A stretch of DNA of 64,000 nt from Mesorhizobium sp. 1M-11 (GTDB taxonomy: Bacteria; Pseudomonadota; Alphaproteobacteria; Rhizobiales; Rhizobiaceae). The stretch's first letter is position 1; every line of letters begins with the position of its first letter. The notes under the pieces are model-generated. The model was not told where the DNA came from. It did not search any database and saw only the letters and a list, made by a program, of their open reading frames with translations. Shown piece by piece: positions 38,329 to 47,205 of the stretch. Location of the stretch: assembly GCF_001303895.1 (NCBI RefSeq), contig NZ_LJSD01000056.1, positions 1 through 64,000 of the forward strand. The letters run 5' to 3'. A program made the translations under genes and the position numbers.

Positions 38329-39903
38329 ATGTCCCGATTCCTGCGCTCTCTCGCGCTGTCCGTCGTCCTTTCACTTTCCGCCTGGAGCAGCGCTTTGGCG
38401 CAGGAGGCGGGCGGCACGCTCAACCTCATCGTCCAGCCCGAACCGCCGACGCTGAATGTCGGCGTCAACCGCCTCGGGCCGACCACCTATGTCGGCAACA
38501 AGATCTATGAGGGCTTGCTGACCTATTCCGCGGACCTGAAGCCCGTGCCCAGGCTGGCGGAGAGCTGGACGGTTTCCGACGACGGCCTTGTCTACACGTT
38601 CAACCTGCGGCGCAACGTCAAATGGCATGACGGGCAGGCGTTTACAGCGAAGGACGTGGTCTTCAGCTTCGAGAAATTCCTGCCGGCGCTCCAGGCGCGT
38701 TCGCGGCTCAATCTTGCCGAAGTGAAGGAGATCGCCGCGCCGGATGATCACACCGTGGTGTTCACCCTCAAGGCACCGTTTCCGGCCTTCATCTTCGTCC
38801 ACAACACCGCCGTGCTGCCGGCCCATCTCTATGAAGGCGTGACCGATTTCCGCAACGCAGAAGCCAATACGAAATTCGTCGGCACCGGGCCGTTCAAGTT
38901 CGCGGAGTGGAACAAAGGCTCCTTCATCCACCTGGTGAAGAACCCGGATTATTGGGGCGACGGCAAGCCTTATCTCGACGACATCTTCTTCCACGTCATT
39001 CCCGATGCCAACAGCCGCGCGATCGCCTTCGAGACCGGCCAGGTGGACGTCCTGCGCGCCGGCGACGTGGAGAATTTCGACATCAGGCGGCTCGCCGAAC
39101 TCGACGGCGTCGAACTGACGGAGGCAGGCTGGGAAGTGCTGCAGCCCGTGGGCTATATCCATCTCAACAACCGCCACAAGCCGCTCGACGACGTGCGCGT
39201 GCGCCAGGCCATCGCCCATGCGATCGACCGGCAGTTCATCATCGACACGATCTTCGCCGGCTTCGGCCACGAAACCAACGGCCCGCTGTCGCGCCTCTCG
39301 CGGTTCAAGGACACGGCGGCCGAGACGAAATACGAATACGATCCGGCCAAGGCGAACGCGCTGCTCGACGAGGCCGGATTGAAGCCGGACGCGAACGGAG
39401 TGCGCTTCGCGGTGAAGCTCGTGCCCCTGCCTTATGGCGAACTCTGGCAGCGGCAGGCGGAGTACACACGGGAGGCACTCGCTGCGGTCGGCATCAAGGT
39501 GGAGCTCGTGGCCGCCGACGTGCCGGGCTGGTTCAAGCGGCTCACCAGCTTCGACTACGATCTCGGACAGAACTTCGTCTACACGACCGCTGACCCGGCC
39601 GTCGGCATCAGTTACGCCTACACCACGGTAGAGGGCGACAATGCCGGCACCACCGGCGGCAATGTGAACGGTTATTCCAATCCGGAGGTCGACAGGCTGC
39701 TGGTCGAGGCCGGGCATGAGAACGATGCCGAGAAGCGCAAGGCCCTCTATTCGCAAGCCCAGAAGATCATCTCTGCCGAGGTGCCGCTGATCTGGACGCA
39801 CGACATCGTCTTCCCGACGCTCTACCGCGGGAAGGTCCGCAATCTCATCACCACCGGCTTCGGCACCGACGAGAACTTCGCCGATGTCTGGCTGGCGAAA
39901 TAA
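38329..39903 (+). CDS. ABC transporter substrate-binding protein, peptide type (second set)
   Basis: A 524-residue family 5 solute-binding protein with a signal peptide (FLRSLALSVVLSLSAWSSALA, cut before QEAGG). Family signatures include GGTLNLIVQPEPPTLN and RLAESWTVSDDGLVYTFNL at the N-terminal lobe, and the dipeptide-binding group HDIVFPTLYRGKVRN at the end. I chose the ATG at 38,329; upstream codons disrupt the signal peptide. It starts the second, independent importer set. It differs clearly from the first set's binding protein, so the two probably have different substrates. Confidence 0.93.
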   Translation: MSRFLRSLALSVVLSLSAWSSALAQEAGGTLNLIVQPEPPTLNVGVNRLGPTTYVGNKIYEGLLTYSADLKPVPRLAESWTVSDDGLVYTFNLRRNVKWHDGQAFTAKDVVFSFEKFLPALQARSRLNLAEVKEIAAPDDHTVVFTLKAPFPAFIFVHNTAVLPAHLYEGVTDFRNAEANTKFVGTGPFKFAEWNKGSFIHLVKNPDYWGDGKPYLDDIFFHVIPDANSRAIAFETGQVDVLRAGDVENFDIRRLAELDGVELTEAGWEVLQPVGYIHLNNRHKPLDDVRVRQAIAHAIDRQFIIDTIFAGFGHETNGPLSRLSRFKDTAAETKYEYDPAKANALLDEAGLKPDANGVRFAVKLVPLPYGELWQRQAEYTREALAAVGIKVELVAADVPGWFKRLTSFDYDLGQNFVYTTADPAVGISYAYTTVEGDNAGTTGGNVNGYSNPEVDRLLVEAGHENDAEKRKALYSQAQKIISAEVPLIWTHDIVFPTLYRGKVRNLITTGFGTDENFADVWLAK

Positions 39904-39916
39904 GGGCGGGCAGGGG

Positions 39917-40894
39917 ATGGATCGCATTGGCTTTCTGACGGGACGGGCCGCGAGGGCAATCGTCATCCTGCTCGGTGTGATCGTGCTGAACTTCGTGCTG
40001 CTTCGGCTCGCTCCCGGCGACCCGGCATCGGTGCTGGCCGGCGATCAGGGGGCTGCCGATGCGGCCTTCGTGGAGGAACTGCGCCATGACCTTGGCCTGG
40101 ATCGTTCCATTCCCGAGCAATTGTGGGTCTACGCCAGGTCGCTGGCGCAGCTCGACTTCGGCCAATCCTATCGCGAGCAGCGACCCGTCGTCGATATCGT
40201 CGCCGAACGCCTGCCGGCGACGTTGCTTCTGACGCTGACGGCCTTCGGCTTCGCCCTTGCCGCGGGTATCGCGCTGGGATCGACGGCCGCGCGGCATGCG
40301 GGCAGCCTGCTGGACACGATCCTCACCGGCATCTCCGTCATGTTTTTCGCCATGCCGCTGTTCTGGATCGGCCTGATGGCGATCCTGTTCTTCTCCGTCT
40401 GGCTCGACTGGCTGCCATCCTACGGCATGGCGACCGTCGGCGCCGGCCATTCCGGGTTGTCCCATGTCGCCGACATCGCCTTGCATCTCCTGTTGCCGGC
40501 ACTGACGCTCGGCCTGTTCTACATGGCGATCTACATGCGCGTGACCCGCGCCTCCGTGCTGGACGTGCTCGACCGCGATTTCGTGAGCACCGCCAGGGCC
40601 AAGGGCCTGAAGCCTGGGCTGATCTGGCGCCGGCACGTCCTGCGGAACGCGCTGCTGCCCATCATCACCTTCGCCTCGCTGCAGGCCGGCCATCTGATCG
40701 GCGGCTCGATCCTGATCGAGACCGTGTTCGCCTGGCCCGGCATCGGACGTCTCGCCTTCGACGCCTTGATGCAGCGCGACTACAATCTGCTGCTGGCGAT
40801 CTTCTTCATCACCTCGGCGATCGTCGTGGCGATCAATCTCGTCGCCGATATCCTCTACGTCGCCGCCGACCCGCGCATAAAGCTCGGGGCCTGA
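39917..40894 (+). CDS. ABC transporter permease, DppB type (second set)
   Basis: A 325-residue permease beginning with a hydrophobic helix AIVILLGVIVLNFVLLRLAPG, which includes the DppB hallmark LAPGDP. The EAA-type loop is DFVSTARAKGLKPGLIW and the end has LIGGSILIETVFAWPGIGRL. I start at the ATG at 39,917, preceded by GGCAGGGG. It lies 13 bp after the binding-protein gene and pairs with the DppC-type gene downstream. Confidence 0.94.
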   Translation: MDRIGFLTGRAARAIVILLGVIVLNFVLLRLAPGDPASVLAGDQGAADAAFVEELRHDLGLDRSIPEQLWVYARSLAQLDFGQSYREQRPVVDIVAERLPATLLLTLTAFGFALAAGIALGSTAARHAGSLLDTILTGISVMFFAMPLFWIGLMAILFFSVWLDWLPSYGMATVGAGHSGLSHVADIALHLLLPALTLGLFYMAIYMRVTRASVLDVLDRDFVSTARAKGLKPGLIWRRHVLRNALLPIITFASLQAGHLIGGSILIETVFAWPGIGRLAFDALMQRDYNLLLAIFFITSAIVVAINLVADILYVAADPRIKLGA

Positions 40895-40898
40895 TCCG

Positions 40899-41741
40899 AT
40901 GGCGGGGCCGAGAGAAATTCTGTCGAGGAACCCGGGCGCAGCCGTTGGCACGGCGCTTCTGGCCGCGATCCTGTTCCTGGCGGTGTTCGCCGACCTTCTC
41001 TATCCCGGCGATCCCTGGCGGATGGCAACGCGGCCGAACCTGCCGCCGTTCAGCCCCGGCTATCTGCTGGGCACCGACATGCTGGGCCGCGACCTTGCCG
41101 CGGGTATCGCGCATGGTGCGCGCGTGACCCTGTTGATCGCAGTGGCGGTGACCGGGCTCGCAGTGGCCTTCGGTGTCGCGGTGGGGGCGGTGGCAGGCTA
41201 TTTCGGTGGGCGGGTAGACGACGTCGCGATGCGTTTCACCGAGTTCTTTCAGACCATTCCAAGTTTCCTCCTCACGGTGGTGATCGTCGCCATCGTCGCG
41301 CCGTCGCTGACCTCGATCATCCTCGCCATCGCCCTGGTCAGCTGGCCGCAGATCGCGCGGCTGGTCCGGGCCGAGGTGCTCAGCCTGGCCAGCAAGGATT
41401 TCGTGAGCGCGGCGCGCGTTGGCGGACTGTCGACGCCGCGCATCATCTGGAGCCATGTCCTTCCCAATGTGCTGTCGCCGGTCATCGTCGCGGCGTCGCT
41501 GATGACGGCCACCGTCATCCTGATCGAATCCGGCATCAGTTTCCTCGGGCTCGGGAACCGAGCCTTTGTTTCGTGGGGGTATCTGCTCGGCACCGGCCGG
41601 ACGGCATTCAGGGTCAACTGGTGGCTGTCGACCATTCCCGGCGTTGCGATCTTCCTCACTGTGCTGTCGCTCAACCTGGTTGGCGACGGCCTCAACGATT
41701 GGCTCAACCCGCGCAGCAGCGGCCGGAGCAAGCGCGGATGA
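40899..41741 (+). CDS. ABC transporter permease, DppC type (second set)
   Basis: A 280-residue permease, shorter than the first set's DppC-type protein. It has an N-terminal helix ALLAAILFLAVFADLLYPG, the family segment LLGTDMLGRDLAAGI, and an EAA-type loop KDFVSAARVGGLSTPRIIWSH ending in VLPNVLSP. Its stop overlaps the ATPase start as ATGA. It completes the membrane dimer of the second importer. Confidence 0.93.
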   Translation: MAGPREILSRNPGAAVGTALLAAILFLAVFADLLYPGDPWRMATRPNLPPFSPGYLLGTDMLGRDLAAGIAHGARVTLLIAVAVTGLAVAFGVAVGAVAGYFGGRVDDVAMRFTEFFQTIPSFLLTVVIVAIVAPSLTSIILAIALVSWPQIARLVRAEVLSLASKDFVSAARVGGLSTPRIIWSHVLPNVLSPVIVAASLMTATVILIESGISFLGLGNRAFVSWGYLLGTGRTAFRVNWWLSTIPGVAIFLTVLSLNLVGDGLNDWLNPRSSGRSKRG

Positions 41742-43375
41742 CGGCACTGGTCGAGATCGAGAACCTCTCCGTCGCCCTGCCGGACGATGCCGACAGGCAT
41801 CTCGCGGTCGAGCGGGTGTCGCTGCGGATCGACCGCGGCGAGGTCCTTTGCCTGGTCGGCGAATCCGGCTCGGGCAAGTCAGTCCTCGCTGCAGCCATCG
41901 CCGGCCTGCTGCCCCCGAAGCAGCTTCGGATCACCGGCGGCAACATTCGCTTCGACGGTGTCGACGTGACACGGCTTTCCGAGGCCGGGTTCCGGCGGTT
42001 GCGCGGCAAACGCATCGGCTTCATCTTCCAGGAGCCGATGAGCGCGCTCAATCCCGTGCTGGCTGTCGGGCGGCAGATCGAGGAGGCGCTCGCCGCGCAC
42101 GACAATGGCGATCGCACGGAGCGTGCCGCCCGCGTGCTGGAGCTGGTGCGCGCGACGCGCCTTCCGGACCCGGAGAACATCGTCCACCGCTACCCGCATC
42201 AGCTTTCGGGCGGGCAGCGGCAGCGTGTGATGATCGCGATGGCGATCGCCAACGAACCCGATCTTTTGATCGCGGACGAACCGACCACGGCGCTGGACGT
42301 CACGACCCAGGCCGAGATCCTCCGGCTCATCCTCGACATCAGGCAGAGGCTCGGACTCGCGGTGCTCTTCATCACCCATGATTTCGGGGTGGTGGCCGAC
42401 ATCGCTGACCGGGTGTCGGTCATGAAGGAAGGCCGCATGGTCGAAACAGGCACCGCCACCGCCGTGCTGGAGCAGCCACGCGATCCGTACACGCGGCGCC
42501 TCATCGAGGCTGTTCCGGAGCTGCATGCCGGCGTGGCCATGAAGAGCGTCGCGGGTGATCCGCTCCTCGCGGTCGAGGGCCTCGTCAAGACCTACCACGA
42601 GCGACGCGCGCCCTGGCGCCAGGCGGGCCCGCAGACGCGGGCGCTCGATGGCATCGGCCTGGCGATCGGGAGAGGGGAAACGGTTGCACTGGTGGGCGAA
42701 TCCGGTTCGGGCAAGACGACGCTCGGCCAATGCATCGTCGGGCTGGCCGATTGGGACGCCGGCAAGCTTCGCTTCGACGGAAGGGAGCTCGCCGGGACGG
42801 CGCGGGAGCGGGCGCTGAGGCCACGCATCCAGATGGTGTTCCAGGACCCTTTCGCCTCGCTCAACCCACGCCACCGCGTGCGGCGTATCCTGACCGAGGC
42901 CGCGATCGTCAACGGCTTGCCGCGCGAGGCCGCGGAAGAGCGCATGCTCGGGCTCTTGTCGCGCGTCGGGCTCGATGCGGCGGCGGCCGACCGGTTTCCG
43001 CACGCCTTCTCGGGCGGCCAGCGCCAGCGCATCGGCCTGGCGCGCGCCTTGATGCTGCAGCCGGAATTGCTCGTTGCGGACGAGCCCGTTTCGGCCCTCG
43101 ACGTCTCGATCCAGGCGCAGATCCTTGATCTGCTCGCCGAGATCAGGCGCGACCTCGGCCTGTCCATGCTGTTCATCACCCACGATCTTCGCGTTGCCTC
43201 CGCGGTCGCCGACAGGATCGTGGTCATGCAGGAAGGCCGGATCGTCGAGGACGGAACATCGGGGCAGGTGCTCTCGCGCCCGCGCTCCGCCTACGCCCGT
43301 GCGCTACTGGCGGCGGTGCCCGGTCTTGGCTGGGACCATCGGCGGCGGGCAGCGGATCGGACAGCCGCCGAATAG
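41738..43375 (+). CDS. Fused double-ATPase ABC protein, DppD-DppF type (second set)
   Basis: A 545-residue protein with two ATP-binding cassettes. Cassette 1 has Walker A GESGSGKSV, signature LSGGQRQR and LLIADEPTTALD; cassette 2 has Walker A GESGSGKTT, FSGGQRQR and LLVADEPVSALD. The ATG at 41,738 overlaps the upstream stop; an earlier in-frame start would overlap the permease out of frame. Like the first set, this transporter uses one fused ATPase rather than two separate ones. Confidence 0.94.
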   Translation: MTALVEIENLSVALPDDADRHLAVERVSLRIDRGEVLCLVGESGSGKSVLAAAIAGLLPPKQLRITGGNIRFDGVDVTRLSEAGFRRLRGKRIGFIFQEPMSALNPVLAVGRQIEEALAAHDNGDRTERAARVLELVRATRLPDPENIVHRYPHQLSGGQRQRVMIAMAIANEPDLLIADEPTTALDVTTQAEILRLILDIRQRLGLAVLFITHDFGVVADIADRVSVMKEGRMVETGTATAVLEQPRDPYTRRLIEAVPELHAGVAMKSVAGDPLLAVEGLVKTYHERRAPWRQAGPQTRALDGIGLAIGRGETVALVGESGSGKTTLGQCIVGLADWDAGKLRFDGRELAGTARERALRPRIQMVFQDPFASLNPRHRVRRILTEAAIVNGLPREAAEERMLGLLSRVGLDAAAADRFPHAFSGGQRQRIGLARALMLQPELLVADEPVSALDVSIQAQILDLLAEIRRDLGLSMLFITHDLRVASAVADRIVVMQEGRIVEDGTSGQVLSRPRSAYARALLAAVPGLGWDHRRRAADRTAAE

Positions 43376-43459
43376 TCAGGAATTCGACGCGGCAGGCCGC
43401 CCCGCCTTCACCGCCACCGATCAACTCGATTTTTTGAAGCACGTACGAACAAGGAGTGA

Positions 43460-44716
43460 ATGAACATGACCGCAGTGGGTGAACCAATCTCGCTGACCTA
43501 CCTGCGTCCTGCCACAGCGAGGGAAGACGAGCTGGTGGCACGCTTCCAGCCGATCTTCGACCGGATTGCCGAGGGCAATGTCGAGCGCGAGCGCAATCGC
43601 ATCTTTCCTTTCGAGCAGGTGCAATGGCTCAAGGATGCCGATTTCGCGCTCGTGCGTGTGCCAGAGGAGTTCGGCGGGTGGGGCGCCTCGCTGGAGCAGA
43701 CCTACTATCTCCTGGCTCTGTTGGCGGAAGCCGACGCGAATATCGCCCACGTATGGCGCAATCATCTCGCCTTTATCGAAGATCGCCTCAATGCGCAGCC
43801 GTCGCCGGCCAACGACCGCTGGTTCCAGCGTTTTCGTGACCGCGAGTTCGTCGGAGGCGGGTGGACCGAAGCAAACAACGGTACCTACGCCACCATCAAG
43901 ACGACCGTGACCCGCGAGGACGACCAATACAAGGTCACCGGCGCGAAGTTCTACGCCACCGGCAGCCTCTATGCCGACTGGCTCGACGTGATCGGCAAAG
44001 ATGAGGACGGCTCGCTCATCACCACTCTGGTGACGCGCCACCAGCCGGGCGTCGTGCTCAACGACGATTGGCCAGGTTTTGGCCAGCGCACCACGGCGAG
44101 CGGCAGCGCCACCTACCGTGATGCGGTGGCGCGCGAGGGAGACGTCTTCCCGGCGAGTGAGCGTGTGGTCTACCAGGGGCACTTCTACCAGACGGCAATC
44201 CTGGCAGTGCTTGCCGGCATCACGCGCGCTGTCCTGCGCGATGGCATCGCGGCGCTCAAGTCGCGCGGGCGCAACTATCCGCAAGGCCTGAACCCCGTCC
44301 CGGCGCTCGATCCGCAACTGCTGCAGGTAATCGGTGAGGTATCGGTGCGGGTCTTTTCGACGGAAGCGGCACTGCGCCGCGCCGCAAACGCGCTCGACCT
44401 TATTGCCGCCGCCCACGCGGCGGGCGACATCGCATTGCGCGACAAGCTTGTCGTCGCCGGGGAAGTGGCGGTCGCGCAGGCCCAACTCGCGATCATAGAC
44501 GGCGTCCTTCACGCGGCGACCCATGTCTTCGACGCTCTGGGTGCGTCGGCCACTTCCGAAGAAACCGCGCTCGATCGCCATTGGCGCAATGCGCGGACGC
44601 TCGCCTCGCATAACCCGGTTGCCTACAAGGCACGCATCCTGGGGGACTATCTGGTCAACGACAATTCGCCCGCGTCGAGCATCGCCCGGCTCGGGCGAGG
44701 TGGCCAGGGCAACTAG
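43460..44716 (+). CDS. Acyl-CoA dehydrogenase-fold flavin monooxygenase (SfnB/DszC type)
   Basis: A 418-residue acyl-CoA dehydrogenase-superfamily protein. The N-terminal helical domain has LVRVPEEFGGWGASL, then GGGWTEANNG in the beta domain and a C-terminal helical bundle. This arrangement is that of SfnB and DszC, FMNH2-dependent oxygenases involved in sulfone, sulfoxide or dibenzothiophene desulfurization, rather than true fatty-acyl dehydrogenases. AAGGAG precedes the start. It follows the second ABC importer and is followed by two luciferase-like genes, supporting an organosulfur role. Confidence 0.87.
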   Translation: MNMTAVGEPISLTYLRPATAREDELVARFQPIFDRIAEGNVERERNRIFPFEQVQWLKDADFALVRVPEEFGGWGASLEQTYYLLALLAEADANIAHVWRNHLAFIEDRLNAQPSPANDRWFQRFRDREFVGGGWTEANNGTYATIKTTVTREDDQYKVTGAKFYATGSLYADWLDVIGKDEDGSLITTLVTRHQPGVVLNDDWPGFGQRTTASGSATYRDAVAREGDVFPASERVVYQGHFYQTAILAVLAGITRAVLRDGIAALKSRGRNYPQGLNPVPALDPQLLQVIGEVSVRVFSTEAALRRAANALDLIAAAHAAGDIALRDKLVVAGEVAVAQAQLAIIDGVLHAATHVFDALGASATSEETALDRHWRNARTLASHNPVAYKARILGDYLVNDNSPASSIARLGRGGQGN

Positions 44717-44727
44717 GAGACGCCACG

Positions 44728-45645
44728 ATGACAGCTCCTTATCTTGCCCTCGGCCTTGCCGGACCGCACCTTGTGGAACTCAGCGCAAGCCGCGCGCTGC
44801 TGTCGCGATGGGACGCATTGCCGGTCGCGTTCAGCGTGCTGGGCATCGACCGGGTCGACGGCAGCACGCCGGCACCGGTCACGCTTGCGAGCAGTGCCGT
44901 CGGCGCGACCCTGGCGGGGGCCACCAAACACGGGCGCTTTTTCATTGCCGCGGCACCGCAGCGTGACCACCCATACAACATTGCGCGCCGCGTCGCCTCG
45001 CTTGCCCACCTGTCGCATGGCCGCAGCGGGCTGCTGATCGGGATACGCGATGGTTATGCGCCCGAAGGCCCGAGGCAAGCCCCGGCCTGGGGTGGAGCGG
45101 GACTTGGAGGCGGTGCGCCGCTCAACGCCCAGACGGCCTACGATGCGGCTCGCGCGGTGCGTGCGCTTGAGCAAAGCTGGCCGCACTCCTCGATCATCGG
45201 CAACCGGGAAACCGGTATTCTGGTGGAGTCGAATCGCATCGTGCATGTCGATCTCGATGACAGTTTCGCAATCGCGGGACCGTTGAACGCGCCCGAGCCG
45301 GCGACGGGGGCGTCGGTGATCGCGTGGTATGCCGCGACGGCAGCGGATAACCCGCCGGGCAGCGATCCGATCGAACTGATCATCGGGGATGCGGGCTCCG
45401 TACCCGTGGTGGCGCTGGGCAAGGAGCCGCCGGCGCGTGGGGTTGCGGGCGTCGTCCTGCGTGCCGGCCTCGAGCATTCGATGGACGATCTGCTCGACAC
45501 CGCCGAGCGGTGGCTTGCCGAAGGCTTCGCTCTCGTCGCGCCCGGTGGATCCCTGCGCGACGCGCTCGGCCTGTCCGCACCAGCGCCGCTGCCCGCCACG
45601 GCGCGCGCCGCCTTTCCGGTGCCGCGGCCGCACGTCGCTCTCTAG
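44728..45645 (+). CDS. Short luciferase-like (LLM) flavoprotein, divergent
   Basis: A 305-residue protein with patches of luciferase-like monooxygenase similarity, notably HPYNIARRVASLAHLSHGRSGLLIG, shown here as HPYNIARRVASLAH then LSHGRSGLLIG, which matches the substrate-facing strand and helix of NtaA/SnaA-like members. Later parts are poorly conserved and the protein is shorter than typical (about 400 or more residues). It may be a degenerate or regulatory relative, or an accessory subunit of the adjacent monooxygenase. TAGGAGACG precedes the ATG. It lies 11 bp after the SfnB/DszC-like gene. Confidence 0.65.
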   Translation: MTAPYLALGLAGPHLVELSASRALLSRWDALPVAFSVLGIDRVDGSTPAPVTLASSAVGATLAGATKHGRFFIAAAPQRDHPYNIARRVASLAHLSHGRSGLLIGIRDGYAPEGPRQAPAWGGAGLGGGAPLNAQTAYDAARAVRALEQSWPHSSIIGNRETGILVESNRIVHVDLDDSFAIAGPLNAPEPATGASVIAWYAATAADNPPGSDPIELIIGDAGSVPVVALGKEPPARGVAGVVLRAGLEHSMDDLLDTAERWLAEGFALVAPGGSLRDALGLSAPAPLPATARAAFPVPRPHVAL

Positions 45646-45745
45646 AGCATTTCCAGCAAAAGTGCGCAGCGATCTTACGTCCGGAATTGCGCAAAAACAA
45701 AGAGTTAAAGCATTTTCGCGTTTCCGGGAAAACGGAAACGCTCCA
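45646..45745. repeat. Rhizobial intergenic repeat (RIME-like) with hairpin end
   Basis: Directly after the short LLM gene lies a block beginning AGAGCATTTCCAGC, continuing CCGGAATTGCGCAAAAAC and AAAGAGTTAAAGC, and ending in a perfect 9-bp inverted repeat GCGTTTCCG/CGGAAACGC (45,718-45,726 and 45,733-45,741, 6-nt loop). Blocks of this kind recur in intergenic regions of Rhizobium and Mesorhizobium genomes. Only one copy is evident in this window. It may affect transcription between the flanking flavoprotein genes. Confidence 0.75.
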
Positions 45746-45767
45746 GGCAACAACGGAGACATCATCG

Positions 45768-47057
45768 ATGACGTCCAAGCGATCCGGTCACGTCCTTCTC
45801 GGCATCAACGTGCTGGTCCTGGGCTATCTCCCGGCGGCATGGAAGACACCGCTGCTGAAGAAGGATTCCTTCATCGACGCAGATTATTGGGCGAACCTTG
45901 GCAGGACCGCCGAACGCGGTACCCTCGATGCCCTGTTCCTGGCTGACGGCCCGCTGCTGGGCGACCCGGCGTATGACGCCAATCCGATCCGCCTCGAGCC
46001 GACGGTGAACTGGGGCCAGGTGGCGGCGGCGACCTCGCGCGTGGGGCTGGTCGCCACCGCTTCGTCGACCTTCAACGACCCCTTTGAACTTGCCGAGCGC
46101 CTGCTCTCGTGGGACCATCAGACGGGTGGCCGCGCGGCATGGAATGTCGTTACCACCCGCGGCGTCCCCGCGGCGCGCAACTTCGGTATGCCCGACATCC
46201 CCTTTCGCGACGACCGCTACGAACGCGCGAGCGAATTTGTCGATGTGGTACGGGCGCTGTGGGATTCGGCAGCCACGAACAGCGACGTGCACCACCATGG
46301 CGAGTTCTTCCATGTCGAGGGCCGTCTGCGCGTACCGCCGTCGAAGCAAGGTCGCCCGATCATCTTCCAGGCGGGGGGCTCATCGCAGGGTCGCGCACTC
46401 GCGGGGCGGGTGGCTGAAGGCGTCTTCGCGGCCGAACTCACCAAAAATCAAGCCATCGAGCACTATCGCCTGGTCAAGGGTTTCGCACGCGACTATGGCC
46501 GCTCGCCTGACGACATCAAGATATTGCCGGGCCTGCTGCTCAGCCTGGGCAGCACAGAGGAAGAGGCACGCCGCCGCAGCGATGAGCTGCATGACGCAGG
46601 CCCAGCGTCCTACTCGATCGGCTGGCTGTCGCAGGCAATCGGCTACGACGCCTCGAAACTCGAACTCGACGAACCGTTTCCCGAGGATGTTCTCGGCCCT
46701 CTCAACGACACTCAGACCTTTTCAGGCAGCGTAGGCTTTCGAGAATCGATCATTGCGCAGATCCGCAAGACCAACCCCACCGTTCGCGAATATCTCAAGC
46801 AGACACGCTACACCGGGTCAGGCCATGCCGGCTTCGTCGGTACTCCCGAACAGCTTGCCGATCACATCGAGGATTGGTTCCACGCCGGGGCCATCGACGG
46901 CTTCAATCTGCAACCCGATCGACTGATCGATGGGCTTGCGGTGATCGTCGACGAAGTCGTGCCTATCCTGCGCAAGCGCGGCCTGTACCGTCACGAATAC
47001 GAGACGGAAACGCTGCGCGAGCACTTCCGAGCAGCCTCTCCGACGCCTGCCTTCTGA
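45768..47057 (+). CDS. NtaA/SnaA/DszA-family FMNH2-dependent monooxygenase
   Basis: A 429-residue luciferase-fold monooxygenase of the nitrilotriacetate/dibenzothiophene-sulfone group. It has the N-terminal GHVLLGINVLVLGYLPAAW, the motif WDHQTGGRAAWNVVTT typical of this subfamily, PIIFQAGGSSQGRALAGRV, and a C-terminal GFVGTPEQLADHIEDWF. The ATG at 45,768 follows CGGAGAC; an in-frame extension upstream crosses the repeat and is not supported. It probably cleaves the sulfonated or other organic product of the neighbouring SfnB/DszC-like oxygenase. It needs an FMN reductase not seen in this window. Confidence 0.9.
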   Translation: MTSKRSGHVLLGINVLVLGYLPAAWKTPLLKKDSFIDADYWANLGRTAERGTLDALFLADGPLLGDPAYDANPIRLEPTVNWGQVAAATSRVGLVATASSTFNDPFELAERLLSWDHQTGGRAAWNVVTTRGVPAARNFGMPDIPFRDDRYERASEFVDVVRALWDSAATNSDVHHHGEFFHVEGRLRVPPSKQGRPIIFQAGGSSQGRALAGRVAEGVFAAELTKNQAIEHYRLVKGFARDYGRSPDDIKILPGLLLSLGSTEEEARRRSDELHDAGPASYSIGWLSQAIGYDASKLELDEPFPEDVLGPLNDTQTFSGSVGFRESIIAQIRKTNPTVREYLKQTRYTGSGHAGFVGTPEQLADHIEDWFHAGAIDGFNLQPDRLIDGLAVIVDEVVPILRKRGLYRHEYETETLREHFRAASPTPAF

Positions 47058-47205
47058 CGGTTCGACAGATGCATTGCGTTGAACTGCGTGAGCGACGGGG
47101 CTTTGCCCGCTGTCCCCCTATGCAACGACCGCTCCGGATTCTGGTGCGCACACGCCGGCACTACGGTCCATCCGCTCAAACGACGAGGCTTGGGCGCTGT
47201 GGTCG

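Noticed and set aside
38371..39966. 531-codon open frame on the minus strand opposite the second binding protein
   Set aside because: It lies over a solute-binding protein with a signal peptide and family motifs; the antisense product is low-complexity Arg/Asp/Val-rich.
45510..45767. Upstream in-frame extension of the NtaA/DszA-like gene
   Set aside because: It crosses the RIME-like repeat and overlaps the previous gene; the ATG at 45,768 has a ribosome-binding site and family start.
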